64,000 nt of DNA, taken from positions 41,090,492 to 41,154,491 of the forward strand of contig CM077600.1 of assembly GCA_039654915.1 (NCBI GenBank), written 5' to 3'. Below the pieces are notes generated by a model. The model made no database searches and was not told where the DNA came from. It saw only the letters and a program-made list of their open reading frames with translations. This DNA is from Aquilaria yunnanensis (lineage: Eukaryota > Streptophyta > Magnoliopsida > Malvales > Thymelaeaceae). The position numbers were made by a program, and so were the translations under genes. How positions within the stretch are numbered: position 1 is the stretch's first letter; the number at the start of each line of letters is the position of its first letter. This document shows positions 35,401 through 46,026 of the stretch, in pieces.

Positions 35401-35558
35401 AAAACACACACACACACACACACACCTCCACTGTCATCGTCACAATCTTCGCCACAAATGTCACCATTACTCGTGCCATTGCCACCCTCAACCTCTTCAT
35501 TCTCAACATCGAACAAATTGGAAATATAAGGCTCGTTCAAATCTATCAACATACTCAT
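32444..35558 (-). CDS. FAR1/FHY3-type Mutator transposase
   Basis: Transposase of the Mutator superfamily in its FAR1-related form. Minus-strand exons 35558-35426, 35340-35272, 35071-35003, 34714-33521 and 33276-32444 use GT-AG, every intron is phase 1, and the total is 765 residues with no stop. An acidic N-terminus is followed by a FAR1 zinc-binding domain (about 116-212; CGC and HNRDHNH), the MULE transposase core with VSVDTTY (Asp339) and LFSDQD (Asp401) then CLWHISEK, and a SWIM finger CSCKFFNQQGYLCAHAL. The C-terminus is basic (HSRTRKRK). The fourth donor is taken as AAAG-GTGGGC at 33521; it keeps phase and yields YVKG then TLSTQRSES, the family motif. A stronger-looking CAG-GTATAT at 33483 breaks the frame. 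It could be a live transposase or a domesticated FAR1-like gene; the neighbouring element features favour the former. Confidence 0.85.
35003..35340 (-). repeat. Tandemly duplicated 69 bp exons of the transposase gene
   Basis: Exons 2 (35340-35272) and 3 (35071-35003) are both 69 bp and phase 1-1. They encode TFIEEDDQVVADRGWLNEG- and TFVEEDYQVVAGTGEQSKG-type peptides. The introns around them are alike too: donors GTGGGTAT and acceptors ATAG-GTAC. Exon 4 starts with the same motif (TLIEENN) behind the same acceptor, so it may be a third copy fused to the FAR1 domain exon. Confidence 0.85.
35403..35425. repeat. (AC)n microsatellite at a splice donor
   Basis: A run of about 11 AC dinucleotides; on the minus strand it is (GT)n and begins exactly at the donor of transposase exon 1 (GGAG-GTGTGTG). 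Several neighbouring GTs compete for the splice machinery. Confidence 0.85.
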
Positions 35559-35866
35559 CAGTTGAACATATTAAAAATTGTAGAATTGTGAGGAAAAAAA
35601 AACTATAACAGAAACTTGTTGCTGTTGAACACGTTAAAAACTCGACTTTGAATGCAATAGAATTAAATAAAAAAGGAAACGCTTACAACTAAAATGCCAT
35701 AATTAAAAATTTTAAATAAAGGTAATATCCAATTAGTACCTAATTAAATCTTACACAATAAACGCACAAAACCTACCATAAATGATCCAAATTAAACGGA
35801 AAATTCACGCTATCCACTTAGAGCACATACACTTATGTGTATGTCAGATTTTGCCTAAGAACTCAT

Positions 35867-36382
35867 TCATAATGTTCTCAATCCAAACATAAATAAAATA
35901 TTAAGTTCAATAAATTATTTAAGCTGAATATGATAAGCTTACTACTAGGTTGGGCCTGACTCTCTTTTCGGCTCTACTTTTGCGAAAAAACCGCCCTCCC
36001 TAAAATCTTTTCTCGGGTTCTACAGTTCTGGAGTCAGAAGGGCAAGGCCCTCAGCAGCGCCTCCCTGTTTGTTACGCTGCTCGCCCGTCACTCTCTCCGC
36101 CGCATGCCTCCGGTTTCTTCAACGCTGTCATCGGTCGGTCTTTGCCCCGTCCTTGCTAGTATTGTTTGAATTTGATTAGTTCCTGTCTGTCTCTACTTGT
36201 TGGAACATATATGTTACCCAATTTGAAATCCTTGCCCTTATGCTGATCAGTTTGTATTCGACTTATGTCACTAGAGAAAGAAATTTTACTCGAGAATTTC
36301 CCAGACGGTTTTCTCCTTTTTTACCTCGTTTCTCCGTTCCGTCCGTCGATTGTCTTGCATACGAAATCATCTAGCAGATCTA
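35867..36382 (+). promoter_or_regulatory. Promoter and 5' leader of the PPR gene
   Basis: From about 35990 the sequence turns CT- and GC-rich (CCGCCCTCCCTAAAATC, CTCTCTCCGCCGCATGCC), as in a plant 5' untranslated region. An in-frame TTG-started extension reaches 36350, but the first in-frame ATG is 36383. No convincing TATA box. Confidence 0.4.
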
Positions 36383-38749
36383 ATGCAACTCCGAGAACTT
36401 CATCTAGCAGGATGGTGTTACTCGCGTTCCACTGTTTCCTCCGTGCTATTGCTACGGGAGCTCTCCTCATTTCTGATTTATTCCCGAGAAACTGGAGGAG
36501 AAAACGCATCAATCTTGCGGTGCTCCGCTGTACGTTCGTTTCGCGTCTCGGTCCAAAACTCGAGCTCCTTTAATCTGGCAACATACGCAAGTGCAAACGT
36601 CGAACCTGACGATTTCCTCGACAAATTGAGTTTGCTTTCCAGGAGCGGCCACCTCCAGGAGGCTCTATCACTCTTCTACAGTGCTCCGCTGCATTTTCAC
36701 TCTCGACAAAGCTATGCAACTCTCTTCCATGCATGTGCCCACCTGGGTTTTCTTCACCAAGGCAGAGTCTTACATGATTTCATGACTGCCCGTAATGCTG
36801 GTTACCAAAAAGATTTATATGTCACCAACCATATCATTAACATGTACGCCAAGTGCCGTAATTTACGACTCGCCCATCAGCTGTTTGTTGAAATGCCTCA
36901 AAGAAATATTGTTTCTTGGACCGCACTCATTTCAGGGTATGCCCAAAGTGGTCGTTTTGATGAGTGTTTCAGGCTCTTTTCGTGCATGTTGGTGGAGTGC
37001 AGGCCCAACGAGTTCACTCTTGCAAGTGTGCTTAGCTCATGTGGTCACAAGCATGGGACGCAAGTGCATACACTTACATGGAAGATGGGACTAAATGCTC
37101 ATATTTTTGTAGCAAATGCTCTTATTGCAATGTATAGCAGGAGTTATCATATAAAGGAGGCATGGACTGTCTTTGAAGCCTTAGAATGCTGGAATATGGT
37201 TTCCTGGAACTCTATGATTGCTGGGTTTCAACATGCAAAGTTTGGAACAAAAGCTACACATCTTTTTGCCAGCATGCATGGGCATGGGATTCAATTTGAT
37301 CGCGCCACATTGCTCAGCGTGTTCCCTTCTTTGTCTGCTACACATGGAATTGATGCAGAGGTGGGTCTTAACTACTGTCTTCAGTTGCATTGTCTGTGTA
37401 CGAAAACTGCCTTCTTTTCAGAAGTTGAAGTGGTGACTGCCTTACTAAAATCATATGCAGATACTGGAGGGGAAATTGCTGATTGCTACAAGATCTTCTC
37501 AGAGGCACGCCACTGCAAAGATATTGTTTTCTGGACTACCATTATAGTTGCATTTGTAGATTGTGACCCTGTTGAGGCCTTCTTTATATTTTGTCAGTTG
37601 TTACGAGAGGACATAGCTCCTGACTGGTATACTTTTTCAGCTGTTTTAAAAGCATGTGCAGGCCTTGTAACAGAGCGGCATGCCTCAGCTATTCATGCAC
37701 AAGTGGTGAAAGCTGGGTTTGAGGATGACACTGTTCTAGCGAATGCTTTGATCCATGCTTATGCAAGGTCTGGTTCTATTGCTTTATCTAAGCAAGTTTT
37801 TGATGAAATGGGGTTCCATGATTTGGTATCTTGGAATTCAATGTTCAAGGCTTATGGCTTGCATGGTGATGCTAGGGAAGCTTTGCAACTCTTCCCACAG
37901 ATGGATGTCAAACCTGATGCTGCAACATTTGTTGCTCTTTTGTCAGCCTGTAGCCATTCTGGGATGGTTGAGGAAGGACTTAAGATTTTTGACTTCATGA
38001 CTCAAATTCATGCAATGATTCCTCAACTGGATCACTATGCCTGCATGGTGGACATTCTTGGGCGAGCTGGTCGTGTCACTGAAGCAAATGAGCTTATAAG
38101 CAGGATGGAAATGGAGCCTGATTCGGTGATATGGAGTTCACTACTGGGTGCATGTAGGAAGCATGGTGAAGCTCATTTAGCCAAGTTAGCTGCGTCTAAA
38201 CTGAATGAGTTAGAACCTAAAAGTTCTCTAGGATACGTGCAAATGTCAAACATATATTGCTCTGGTGGTAGTTTCAGTGAAGCTGGGCTGATTAGGAAAC
38301 AAATGAGGGGTTCTCGAGTGAGAAAAGAACCTGGTCTGAGCTGGACTGAGATTGAAAATCGGGTATATGAGTTTGCATCTGGAGGCAGGCGCCATCCTCA
38401 AAGAGAGGCCATATTTGCCAAGCTTGAGGAACTGATTGGGCGGGTAAGGGAGATTGGATATGTGCCAGATACAAGCATGGCATTGCATGACGTAGAAGAA
38501 GAGCAGAAGGAAGAGCAGCTGTTCCATCATAGTGAGAAGCTGGCCTTGGCTTTTGCCACAATGAATGAAGGGAGTACGCGTTGTCGTGGTGGTGCAATAC
38601 GAATTATGAAGAACATCCGGATATGTGTGGACTGTCACAACTTCATGAAGTTAGCGTCAGAGATTCTTGAAAAGGAGATTGTTGTTAGAGACTCTAACCG
38701 ATTCCACCATTTCAAAAAGAGGACATGCTCCTGCTGTGATTATTGGTGA
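36383..38749 (+). CDS. DYW-class pentatricopeptide repeat (PPR) protein
   Basis: PLS-type PPR proteins bind organelle RNA one base per repeat, and the DYW domain is the cytidine deaminase of C-to-U editing. The gene is one intronless frame of 788 residues. The N-terminus is Ser/Arg-rich with few acids, fitting a mitochondrial or plastid presequence. Roughly a dozen PPR motifs follow (for example LYVTNHIINMYAKCRNL, NIVSWTALISGYAQSGRF, DLVSWNSMFKAYGLHGD), then E/E+ motifs (VRKEPGLSWTEIENRVYEF). The last ~97 residues are the DYW domain with HSEKLALAF (HxE), CVDCHNF (CxxCH), RFHHF and the terminal CSCCDYW. These zinc and catalytic residues are all present. The sequence resembles Arabidopsis At1g71420-type proteins, but that orthology is from memory. 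The first in-frame ATG is used. Confidence 0.93.
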   Translation: MQLRELHLAGWCYSRSTVSSVLLLRELSSFLIYSRETGGENASILRCSAVRSFRVSVQNSSSFNLATYASANVEPDDFLDKLSLLSRSGHLQEALSLFYSAPLHFHSRQSYATLFHACAHLGFLHQGRVLHDFMTARNAGYQKDLYVTNHIINMYAKCRNLRLAHQLFVEMPQRNIVSWTALISGYAQSGRFDECFRLFSCMLVECRPNEFTLASVLSSCGHKHGTQVHTLTWKMGLNAHIFVANALIAMYSRSYHIKEAWTVFEALECWNMVSWNSMIAGFQHAKFGTKATHLFASMHGHGIQFDRATLLSVFPSLSATHGIDAEVGLNYCLQLHCLCTKTAFFSEVEVVTALLKSYADTGGEIADCYKIFSEARHCKDIVFWTTIIVAFVDCDPVEAFFIFCQLLREDIAPDWYTFSAVLKACAGLVTERHASAIHAQVVKAGFEDDTVLANALIHAYARSGSIALSKQVFDEMGFHDLVSWNSMFKAYGLHGDAREALQLFPQMDVKPDAATFVALLSACSHSGMVEEGLKIFDFMTQIHAMIPQLDHYACMVDILGRAGRVTEANELISRMEMEPDSVIWSSLLGACRKHGEAHLAKLAASKLNELEPKSSLGYVQMSNIYCSGGSFSEAGLIRKQMRGSRVRKEPGLSWTEIENRVYEFASGGRRHPQREAIFAKLEELIGRVREIGYVPDTSMALHDVEEEQKEEQLFHHSEKLALAFATMNEGSTRCRGGAIRIMKNIRICVDCHNFMKLASEILEKEIVVRDSNRFHHFKKRTCSCCDYW

Positions 38750-39746
38750 CTAACTAGGGGCTCCAAGGCGAGCTCACGTTTTGCCTACCAGATTTTATGC
38801 GTGCTCAACAGGTGTCTGTTGCTGACTTCCTCAGCATGTTGCGCTCCCGACGCCTATCTGTGCAAGGAAGTAGAGTTGCAGAGGCAGACTGGTTCAATCC
38901 TATGCAACAAGCCTGTGGTTATTCCGACACCATCATTCTTACTGGAGGAACGTTGGGGGATATTTGGTGTCTATGGAGTATTAACATCGCTTCCAATGAC
39001 CATTGACCACCATAAGAAAATGGGGATCAGAAGCTACGGAGATGTAGTCTTAGACATGGACTAATCTTGGTCTCATGACTCTCATCTGCTGCTAACATTT
39101 TCCATATGGTCTCAAGCAGCCGCTTCTGTCCTGCAGCCCAGAAGAGCTAATACCCGATGCAACAATAATGGGGCAAGTTGCAGAAGCATCGCTCTTCGGA
39201 GAAGGAATTGCGCAACAAAATTAAATGGCAGCATAGTGTTGAACCGTACAAAAATTTAAGTGAGCCCTGCACAAGACAATACGTCTTTTAAAACGTTGAC
39301 ACATAGGTTTATAACTTACAAGCCGTTGTACCTCTGGCATTTTGCTAGTTGGTGATTGGGTATTTGTAGTCAGTGGAGCCGCCTTTTCTCTTTCAATTCC
39401 CTGGGAAAAAATTTGGAACCTGCGAGTGGTTCATGATTGGTGGATCATTGCATCTGCAGGCGTACATACATGATAGTTGATACGTGTACCAATTTTTGGT
39501 TTCAAATCAAAAACTATAAAATTAAGATAAAATTTTTTATTCATAATCAATTACAATTGCAAGATATTAGAAATATCTGTCGAGCGAAGTCTAGAGGACT
39601 CAAGCTGTAAGTTGCATCACTTTCTAAAATTGTCTATTTTGGAGAGTGCAGTCAACACTCTTCGAACTCTGACCTTGATCAGCTGTATTCATAAATATTG
39701 CTAACTGAATTGCCAACTTATTCACTTGTCAAAGACAAAAAACTAA
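38750..39746. other. 3' region of the PPR gene and spacer
   Basis: Likely 3' untranslated sequence up to about 39100, with more even base composition than typical spacer and short unrelated frames. Nothing else recognised. Confidence 0.4.
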
Positions 39747-40539
39747 GGCTCTGTTTTTTACGTAAAAATGAGATTGAAAAAAACGTGTTAATTCAAAAAA
39801 AAAAAAAAGGCGGCACACCAGGTTGGGTAAGGGGTTCCGGGTCGGGTCAAATTTGGTCGGGGAACGCTGGAGGCGCGGCAAGGTCAAAGCTGAAAGTGAG
39901 TAGCCAGAACCCTCCGCCACTTTTTGTGGCTGAAAATCGAACCCCTTCCGACAGCCTCACCCCTACAACATACTCACCCTTCCGCCATTTTCTCTCGCCG
40001 AAAATCGAACCGCCTCTTCGATTTGCATCTTGCCTCGAAGTCATTTCTCTCAGATGCAGTCGCCTAGACCAATTATTGCCTCACGGTGCTCCGCATCATC
40101 ACTGAGCCCATCGTGAATGAACAGATTCACCACACCGCCGCCATCAACTTCAAGAATCACCTTTGCTTCCGATGGGCGCCAGCTGCCGATTCTAGGGATG
40201 ACATTGCACTCTACCCGATTGTTGACGCCAAGAAGGAACAGATTAAAACCTTGATGAAATCAAAACGATGAAATTGAGGAACGATGAAATCATTTGGTCT
40301 TTGTTCAATTGAGGATTTTTAGCCCAATCGTGGGTTTCAAGTTGGCCGGAGGCTAGGGATATTGGCCGATTCTGGGGAGATTACATGAAAATGAGGTTTC
40401 AACCCATGCTTTGACCTTGCCGTGCCTCCAGCGTTCCCCGACCAAATTTGACCCGACCCGGCCTACATGGTCTGTCGCCTTTTTTTTTTTTGAATTAACA
40501 CGTTTTTTTCAATCTCATTTTTACGTAAAAAACAGAGCC
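39747..40539. mobile_element. PIF/Harbinger-type non-autonomous element
   Basis: The ends are GGCTCTGTTTTTTACG and its inverted match CGTAAAAAACAGAGCC, with near-perfect inverted repeats of about 160 bp running inward through GGTCGGGGAACGCTGGAGGC. The 3 bp target duplication TAA lies at 39744-39746 and 40540-40542. A GG-start terminus plus TAA duplication is the Harbinger/Tourist pattern. The interior (39900-40380) is GC-rich and unlike the ends. Its frame at 40086-40271 encodes [20 protein letters not shown] and [16 protein letters not shown], which looks like real protein sequence, but I cannot name the donor gene. Confidence 0.8.
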
Positions 40540-41510
40540 TAAGTTTCAAGCGATTGAAACATAAATATTAAAAAATTATACTATATTCTAAAACCCATTT
40601 TTTATCACTGTTTATTTCTACCATAATTAAAATGCATTTCCGATTTTGCCTCTTAGTATTGGGCTGAGGCCCACCCTTTCACCTTATTCAGTTTTTTTGT
40701 TGGACGCGATTGATTCTTTAGAAGTTTGGTTAGATTTTTTAAAGATAATAGCTTTTTGAGGGCTTGTTTTGGTATTCTCCCACTTTCATTTTGTTTCACT
40801 TTTCTTTTGGTGAAACGTGTTTCTAGTCCCTACATTGTTTTCGTTTCTCATATTAGACTCTAATTTTGACCAACTTGACGTTTTAGACTTTAAACTTAGC
40901 AACTACTTAATTATAGTGTTTTTGTTTGATCTCTTGGTTTTTTTTTCGGTGTGTTGTTTTTTAAATTAAAACATTGGTCACTATGGCTTCTTTATTTTTT
41001 TAGTAAAATAGAGATTTTTTTTCTTAACTTTTCCCAAGTTAATTGTTAAACTCTTAGTACCTAAAGCTTTTATATTTTTGTTTCTTAGCTCCCAAACTAT
41101 TTTTGTTGCTTTTCTCCATTATCATTTTGCTTAATATTATGGCATTATGTGGTCACGCGCAATAAACGGACGTTTTGTACCTGGTACATACTAAATAAAA
41201 ACCATAGTGTCCTTACTCCTTAATAAGGGGAAAAAAAAAACCCTCTTTTTTTATGTTTTGCACGATAAGCACATGTTTGGCACGTGCCGAGCCGTGCCTG
41301 CTGTTGTAGGACACATGGCTACATGACATTTATACACCTTTAAATCCAAGCGCAGAAGCTGCATATAAACCCGAGTTTCCGATAATCACATGAGTTAGCA
41401 GTAATACCACCCATGCCTCTCTCGTAATTTTGATTGGATCTGAATTTCAGTTCCGCAAATTAGGGTTCGTACATTACCGTTGAATTCTTAGGAGAACGAC
41501 AACCCGACCC
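40540..41510. other. Upstream region of the ATG8-interacting-like gene
   Basis: AT-rich spacer, then from about 41270 the probable promoter and leader. A ACACATGGCTACATGACA stretch and a GCATATAAACC (41361) that could be a TATA element lie 150 bp before the ATG. No other gene. Confidence 0.4.
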
Positions 41511-44500
41511 ATGGAAGGTGAATTACAAGATTGGGAGCTGCTCAACAACTCGGATTCAGACTCCCGTGTCATCTCGCCCAAGTTGAAGAATCTCGAGGAG
41601 ACTGCGGGTGATGCCGACGATCTTATAAGGTCTGATTACTTCTCGCTCGATAATCAACGCAGACACATGGAGTCTGTCACTGTTGGTACCGAAGGTAATA
41701 TGAGTGAGGAAAGCGCTGTCGAGTCGGATGACGCGAGTTGGACTGATCGCCGCTCCCAAACTCGGCTTGAGAGGAAGAATTTTGGTGAATTTTTGTCTGG
41801 TTCAGGTTGTGATAGGCACGATGAGAGTAGAGTTGGTAATTTTGATGCAAACCAGGAGCGTGGTTTTTATGAAAGTGAGAAAGGGCCAGCCCCTTCTGAA
41901 GAGACCGGAGGATTGGAATATAATACTTGTAAGAATGGAATAGTTGATGCGAAAGAGGAGTCTGATTTTACGGAAAATGTGAAAAACGAATTGGCATTGG
42001 AAGATTTTGGAGAAATTCAAGTTGAGGACAGGGAATGTAGCAAGTTGTGGTCCGATTCTAGGGATAGTTGCTTGGTTTCCTTGGTGGTTGGGGATGTTGA
42101 GAACGACTGTGAGATTGGCTTCAGTGAGCAAGCAAAAATGGTCGCAGGGTCGGATGATTTGTCTGGAAATCGCTCCGAAATGAAGTCGGATGAAGAAGGG
42201 AAGGAGGGTACTGGAATCCAAGAAATGGAGCCATGTGCTAAGGTGGAGGCTGAGGAAGAGAATAGGAGAGCGGAATGGTGGAAAGTTCCATTTCAGGTCT
42301 TGAAGTGTTGTGTCTTCAAGGTTAGTCCTGTTTGGTCGATTTCCCTTGCGGCAGCAGTAATGGGCTTTGTGATATTGGGCCACCGATTATATAAGATGAA
42401 ACGCAGAACTCGGAGCTTGCAACTGAAGGTTACTGTTGATGATAAGGTAAGTTGCTTAATATATTTCACTATCTCATGTTGGATGTCAGTTGGTTGCCAA
42501 TCATCGAAGTGCATGGTGCTTTGTTCCCTGTTTTGCATCCATTTTAGCATTCTATTGTTTCCAAGTGTTCAGATTAAACTGAAAGTGCGGTTCCCCTTGG
42601 TGCGTCTTTGGTGCCATCTTTTGTCTACTGTTTTCTTACTGGTTCTTTTGATTGGTTCAATTGCACAAAGTACAAACTTCTACCAGTCAAGTTATATAAT
42701 ATTGCTTGTTTGTCTCGTTGGGTCTCAGTAATTATGTCACACGAGAAGCTATCTTTAATTTCTGATGTCATATATCAGTGCTATGCAATTCTAGTTTAGA
42801 ATTTTGGTTTTTAGAGGTTCAAAGCATGAGGATTCTATCTGCAGTGTAACTCAGATTTATGGCGAATAAATGAGAGGGACATCAATAGCCAATTTTTTGT
42901 AGTTGTATATTTGCTGAATGAGGGTGGGATGCATTGATAGTATTGGTGCCAGGTTTGTGCATTTGTAGATTATATACTTGAGTGTAAGGAATCTGACCAA
43001 GTAGTTCCTGGAGTCCAATCTTATGATGTATGTCAAGGGCAGGTTTCTTCATCCATTCTACAAGCCAGATTTAGATTTATTTGAGATAAGTTGTAATTGT
43101 TTTCTACAGTCAAAATCTTTCTCCTCCTGTAAAGAATATAGCAAGAAAGTGACAATTGTCAGTAGTTATTAAATGGACACCTTTGGAGGTAGAAGCAGCT
43201 ATAGATCAGTCATCTGTGTCAATTTATTAAGCGAACCGGTTAATGCTTGTATGTTGTATTACCTCAAATCATTGGAGTTCTCTTTGGCAAACGAACCATC
43301 ATCCAACCAAATATCTCCATTATAGTTTGGTTTCCAGTTTATTTTTTATTTTTGGAAAGTTTGGTTTAGGTTTGGGTTGGGTGTCAGTTGCAAGTCATGG
43401 CACTTCTTAGTTCTTACTCTGTTTAAGACTTGCAGTAATCCTTCACTTATTTATTTTGGAAAAGGGAGTTTTAATATAAAAAAACAAAACGACAGAAAAT
43501 GAGTTCAACAGAAAGCTAGACTAACAACACAACCTCCTCGTCTTAAGCATGACGGACCCTGGTGTAGGCTTTCCCTGGCATATCCAGTGTTTCTAGATGT
43601 TTTAAATAGCCAGGACTCTAGGACATCTATCATAAAAAACAAAGAATACTTTCATTAAAGTTCCATCATTTGCTGCTGCTTCTGCTGCTGTATGTGGACA
43701 CATGTTTCAGTTGACTCGCTCTCAGTGTATTTAGAAATTGCCTGTATTCCAAAATCACGGGTGTTATTGCAGGGTTGTTGCGCATGGTACTTGAGTTGAG
43801 AATATGATGCTATTATGCAGTCTTTCTGAACTTTTACTTTCTTATCTTCATTAATAATATATTTATATGGGAAACAAAAAATCATGTGTACGGTGTTTTT
43901 CAAAATTAGTTGATTTTTTATATTCATTTAGACCATCCCTGAGGCCCCTGAACTCAGCTCCCAGGTTGCTCGTTGTTCTCCATTTTTCTGGAAAAAGCAA
44001 AGACACTGATCCTTTGCCTCTTAAGAGACCCCCCCCCCCCCCCCCCCAATCCTCCATTTCTTAGTTTTGAGAACTCCACCTGTTTCTAATTTGAAACATC
44101 CTTTGGTCTAAGCATCCAGCTCACTTCAGCAATTTGAATATCCTATCATGTTTGATCTAATTTCCTGTTAGATGGAAGTATAAAGCTGTTGTTTCTGTAG
44201 TTTTTTTTTTTTCTTCTGTAAATTGGCTAGAGAGAGCCGTGTTTTGAAAAATCAGTGCATTTCTTTCTTTCCACTTGCAAAGCACTAGTGCCTTGCCCCG
44301 CCAGATATGCCATTTGAGGAGCAATGTCTGAAGCTGGCATTCCTGCATTTTTTTGTGTTTTGCCGTTGATGTTATGATATGTTTACTGGGTTGCATTTCA
44401 TCAAAGTCATTGAATTGGATTCCCTGGTGTCGTGTATTTCATTTTCAAAATGATTATAACGAGTGCCCACCGGAGTCGACAGACTCTGCATGTCCAACTG

Positions 44501-44661
44501 TATTTTCTATTGCTGATTAATGTCTGCAGAAGGCATTTCAGTTCATTAGCCGTTCTGCACGGCTTAATGAAGCCCTATCTGCTGTAAGGCGGGTCCCAAT
44601 TGTACGGCCATCACTGCAAGCGGCTGTGGCCAATCCATGGCGTGTAATGAGTGTGAGATGA
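41511..44661 (+). CDS. Single-span membrane protein with an ATG8-interacting motif (ATI-like)
   Basis: Exons 41511-42446 and 44530-44661 join in phase 0 over a 2.08 kb intron to give 355 residues. The N-terminal 260 residues are acidic, Ser/Glu-rich and probably disordered. Residues 7-11 read DWELL, which fits the WxxL ATG8-interacting motif and sits where ATI proteins have EWEVV. One hydrophobic span (VWSISLAAAVMGFVILGHRLY, about 278-298) follows, then a basic segment KMKRRTRSLQLK and a short tail ending PWRVMSVR. Arabidopsis ATI1/ATI2 share this plan (acidic N-terminus, VWSxxxAAAV-like span, tail). They deliver ER or plastid cargo to autophagy. The assignment rests on architecture and a few motifs, not an alignment; an unnamed plant membrane family is the alternative. 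The intron has a donor at GATAAG-GTAAGT and acceptor CTGCAG. Confidence 0.65.
44029..44047. repeat. Poly-C run in the intron of the ATI-like gene
   Basis: Nineteen consecutive C residues, unusual in an AT-rich intron and a likely length-variable site or assembly weak point. Confidence 0.85.
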
Positions 44662-45570
44662 AGAAATGACATGTGAAGGGAACATCTCCTCCAAGGTAAG
44701 ATCCCCGTAGGTTTGGGAAGGGGCAAAAAAGAAGACTCATTCGATTTTCTGGAGCGGCATTTTTGTTGATTACCGACAGATACTTCCATTTTGTTAACTA
44801 TAAAGATATATACTTGCAGGTGTAATGGAGTGAAAATCATGCTACACTTTTGATCAGGCATTTCTTGGCTAACGTGGATCTCTCTTTATGTAACCTGAGG
44901 CAAAAGTAAGGTACCTTGATGGAGCTCTGTCTCCAAGTACAGCCATGATATGTTACGCCTATAGTTGTGTTGCTTAACTGTATGTAAGTATTACTTTTAG
45001 TGCTTCAGCTCTTCTATGTTTTTCTTGGGTTGCTTTGCTCCGTCCGATGTATTGTCTACAGAGTGTGTTCAATGCGTAAACTGGAAACATTGATTTTTAC
45101 TCAGAAAAGAGCCGATGTGTTTTTTTCTTTTTTCATTTTTTGAGATTTTGTACCTTAATAAAATAAGCGGTACATGCACTTGAGCTGATTTTCTGGCGAA
45201 GATCTGAAGTTATTGAATTATGGACCTTACACGCATTTTCCTTGGTTCCTTCTTAGCATTGCCGGTTAAGGTTTTTTGTTTATGAAATTTCAGGACTTTA
45301 TGCACCACAGTAGGAGGAAACACCACTTTCATGCTATAGATCCTTCCCATTAAACACAAACTGAAAATTTATGTTCCTTTGTATTATAATTAAAAAAATC
45401 ATTATTTTCAATAATTTCCATTTCTATTTTTCGGTGCTTTCTCACCTGCACCGGTATACGGCCATTCATTAATGACATTCATTGAAGATAAGGACAATTC
45501 TCGATAAACGCGCAACATACGTAGAAATACAATCGCAGGTAAATAAATGTAGCAACAAATTAATGTTTAA
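44662..45570. other. 3' region of the ATI-like gene and spacer
   Basis: A possible spliced 3' untranslated part lies here (GTAAGATCC at 44696 and TTGCAG at 44815 could bound an intron). AATAAAATAA near 45157 could serve for polyadenylation. No gene. Confidence 0.35.
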
Positions 45571-46026
45571 AGTTAGGTTTAATTACAACTTGTTATTGAG
45601 GTTTTAGTGTAATTATACTCTGTCCCTTTCTATTTTAGAAATATATACTTTACCCCAAATTTTTTAATATAGTTTGATAATGATTTCTGAAATCTTAATT
45701 TAAATATTACGGTAGTTATTTTTTGATAGTTTTAATTTATATAGTATTTTTTTTAATAGTTAATAGACATTTTTAATTATCAATTTTTTTCTATTCTTTT
45801 TGTAAATAGAAAACGGTATCTTTTAAATATCATTTAACTGTAAAAAAATATTATACAGATTGAAATTACTTAAAGATTAATACTATAGAGTTTAAATTAA
45901 TATTCCAGAAGTTTCTGTCGAACTGTATTAAAAAGGTAGATCAAAGTGTATATTTTTTAAATATGAAAGGGTAAATTGTAATTTCATATAAACCTCAGGG
46001 GGCCGGGTAAATTGTAATTATTAATT
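45571..46026. mobile_element. Palindromic MITE with TTAATTACAA-type ends
   Basis: The left half (GTTTAATTACAACTTG, TTTTAGAAATATATACTTTA) pairs with the reverse complement of the right half (AATAATTACAATTTACC, TTTAAAAAATATACACTTTG) over about 150 bp. AT-rich with no coding capacity. The stretch at 57262-57715 has the same design. Confidence 0.55.

Larger units (their letters stand above)
27080..35866. mobile_element. Probable autonomous Mutator-like element with FAR1-type transposase and Ulp1 protease genes
   Basis: The span is defined by content and by imperfect inverted ends. The left end (from 27080) reads GAGTTCTGAGACTGTCCACC then TAAGTGTA. The reverse complement of the right end (from 35866) reads GAGTTCTTAGGCAAAATCTG, later CACATAAGTGTA. 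Inside lie a transposase gene (32444-35558, minus) and a C48 protease gene (28113-31866, plus), tail to tail with 577 bp between them. Ulp1-like genes are known passengers of plant Mutator-like elements (Kaonashi type). No matching 9 bp flanks were found, so the exact borders are uncertain. Without the 2.67 kb LTR B the element would be about 6.1 kb. Confidence 0.5.

Noticed and set aside
38246..38638. Minus-strand frame of 130 codons
   Set aside because: Antisense of the DYW domain of the PPR gene.
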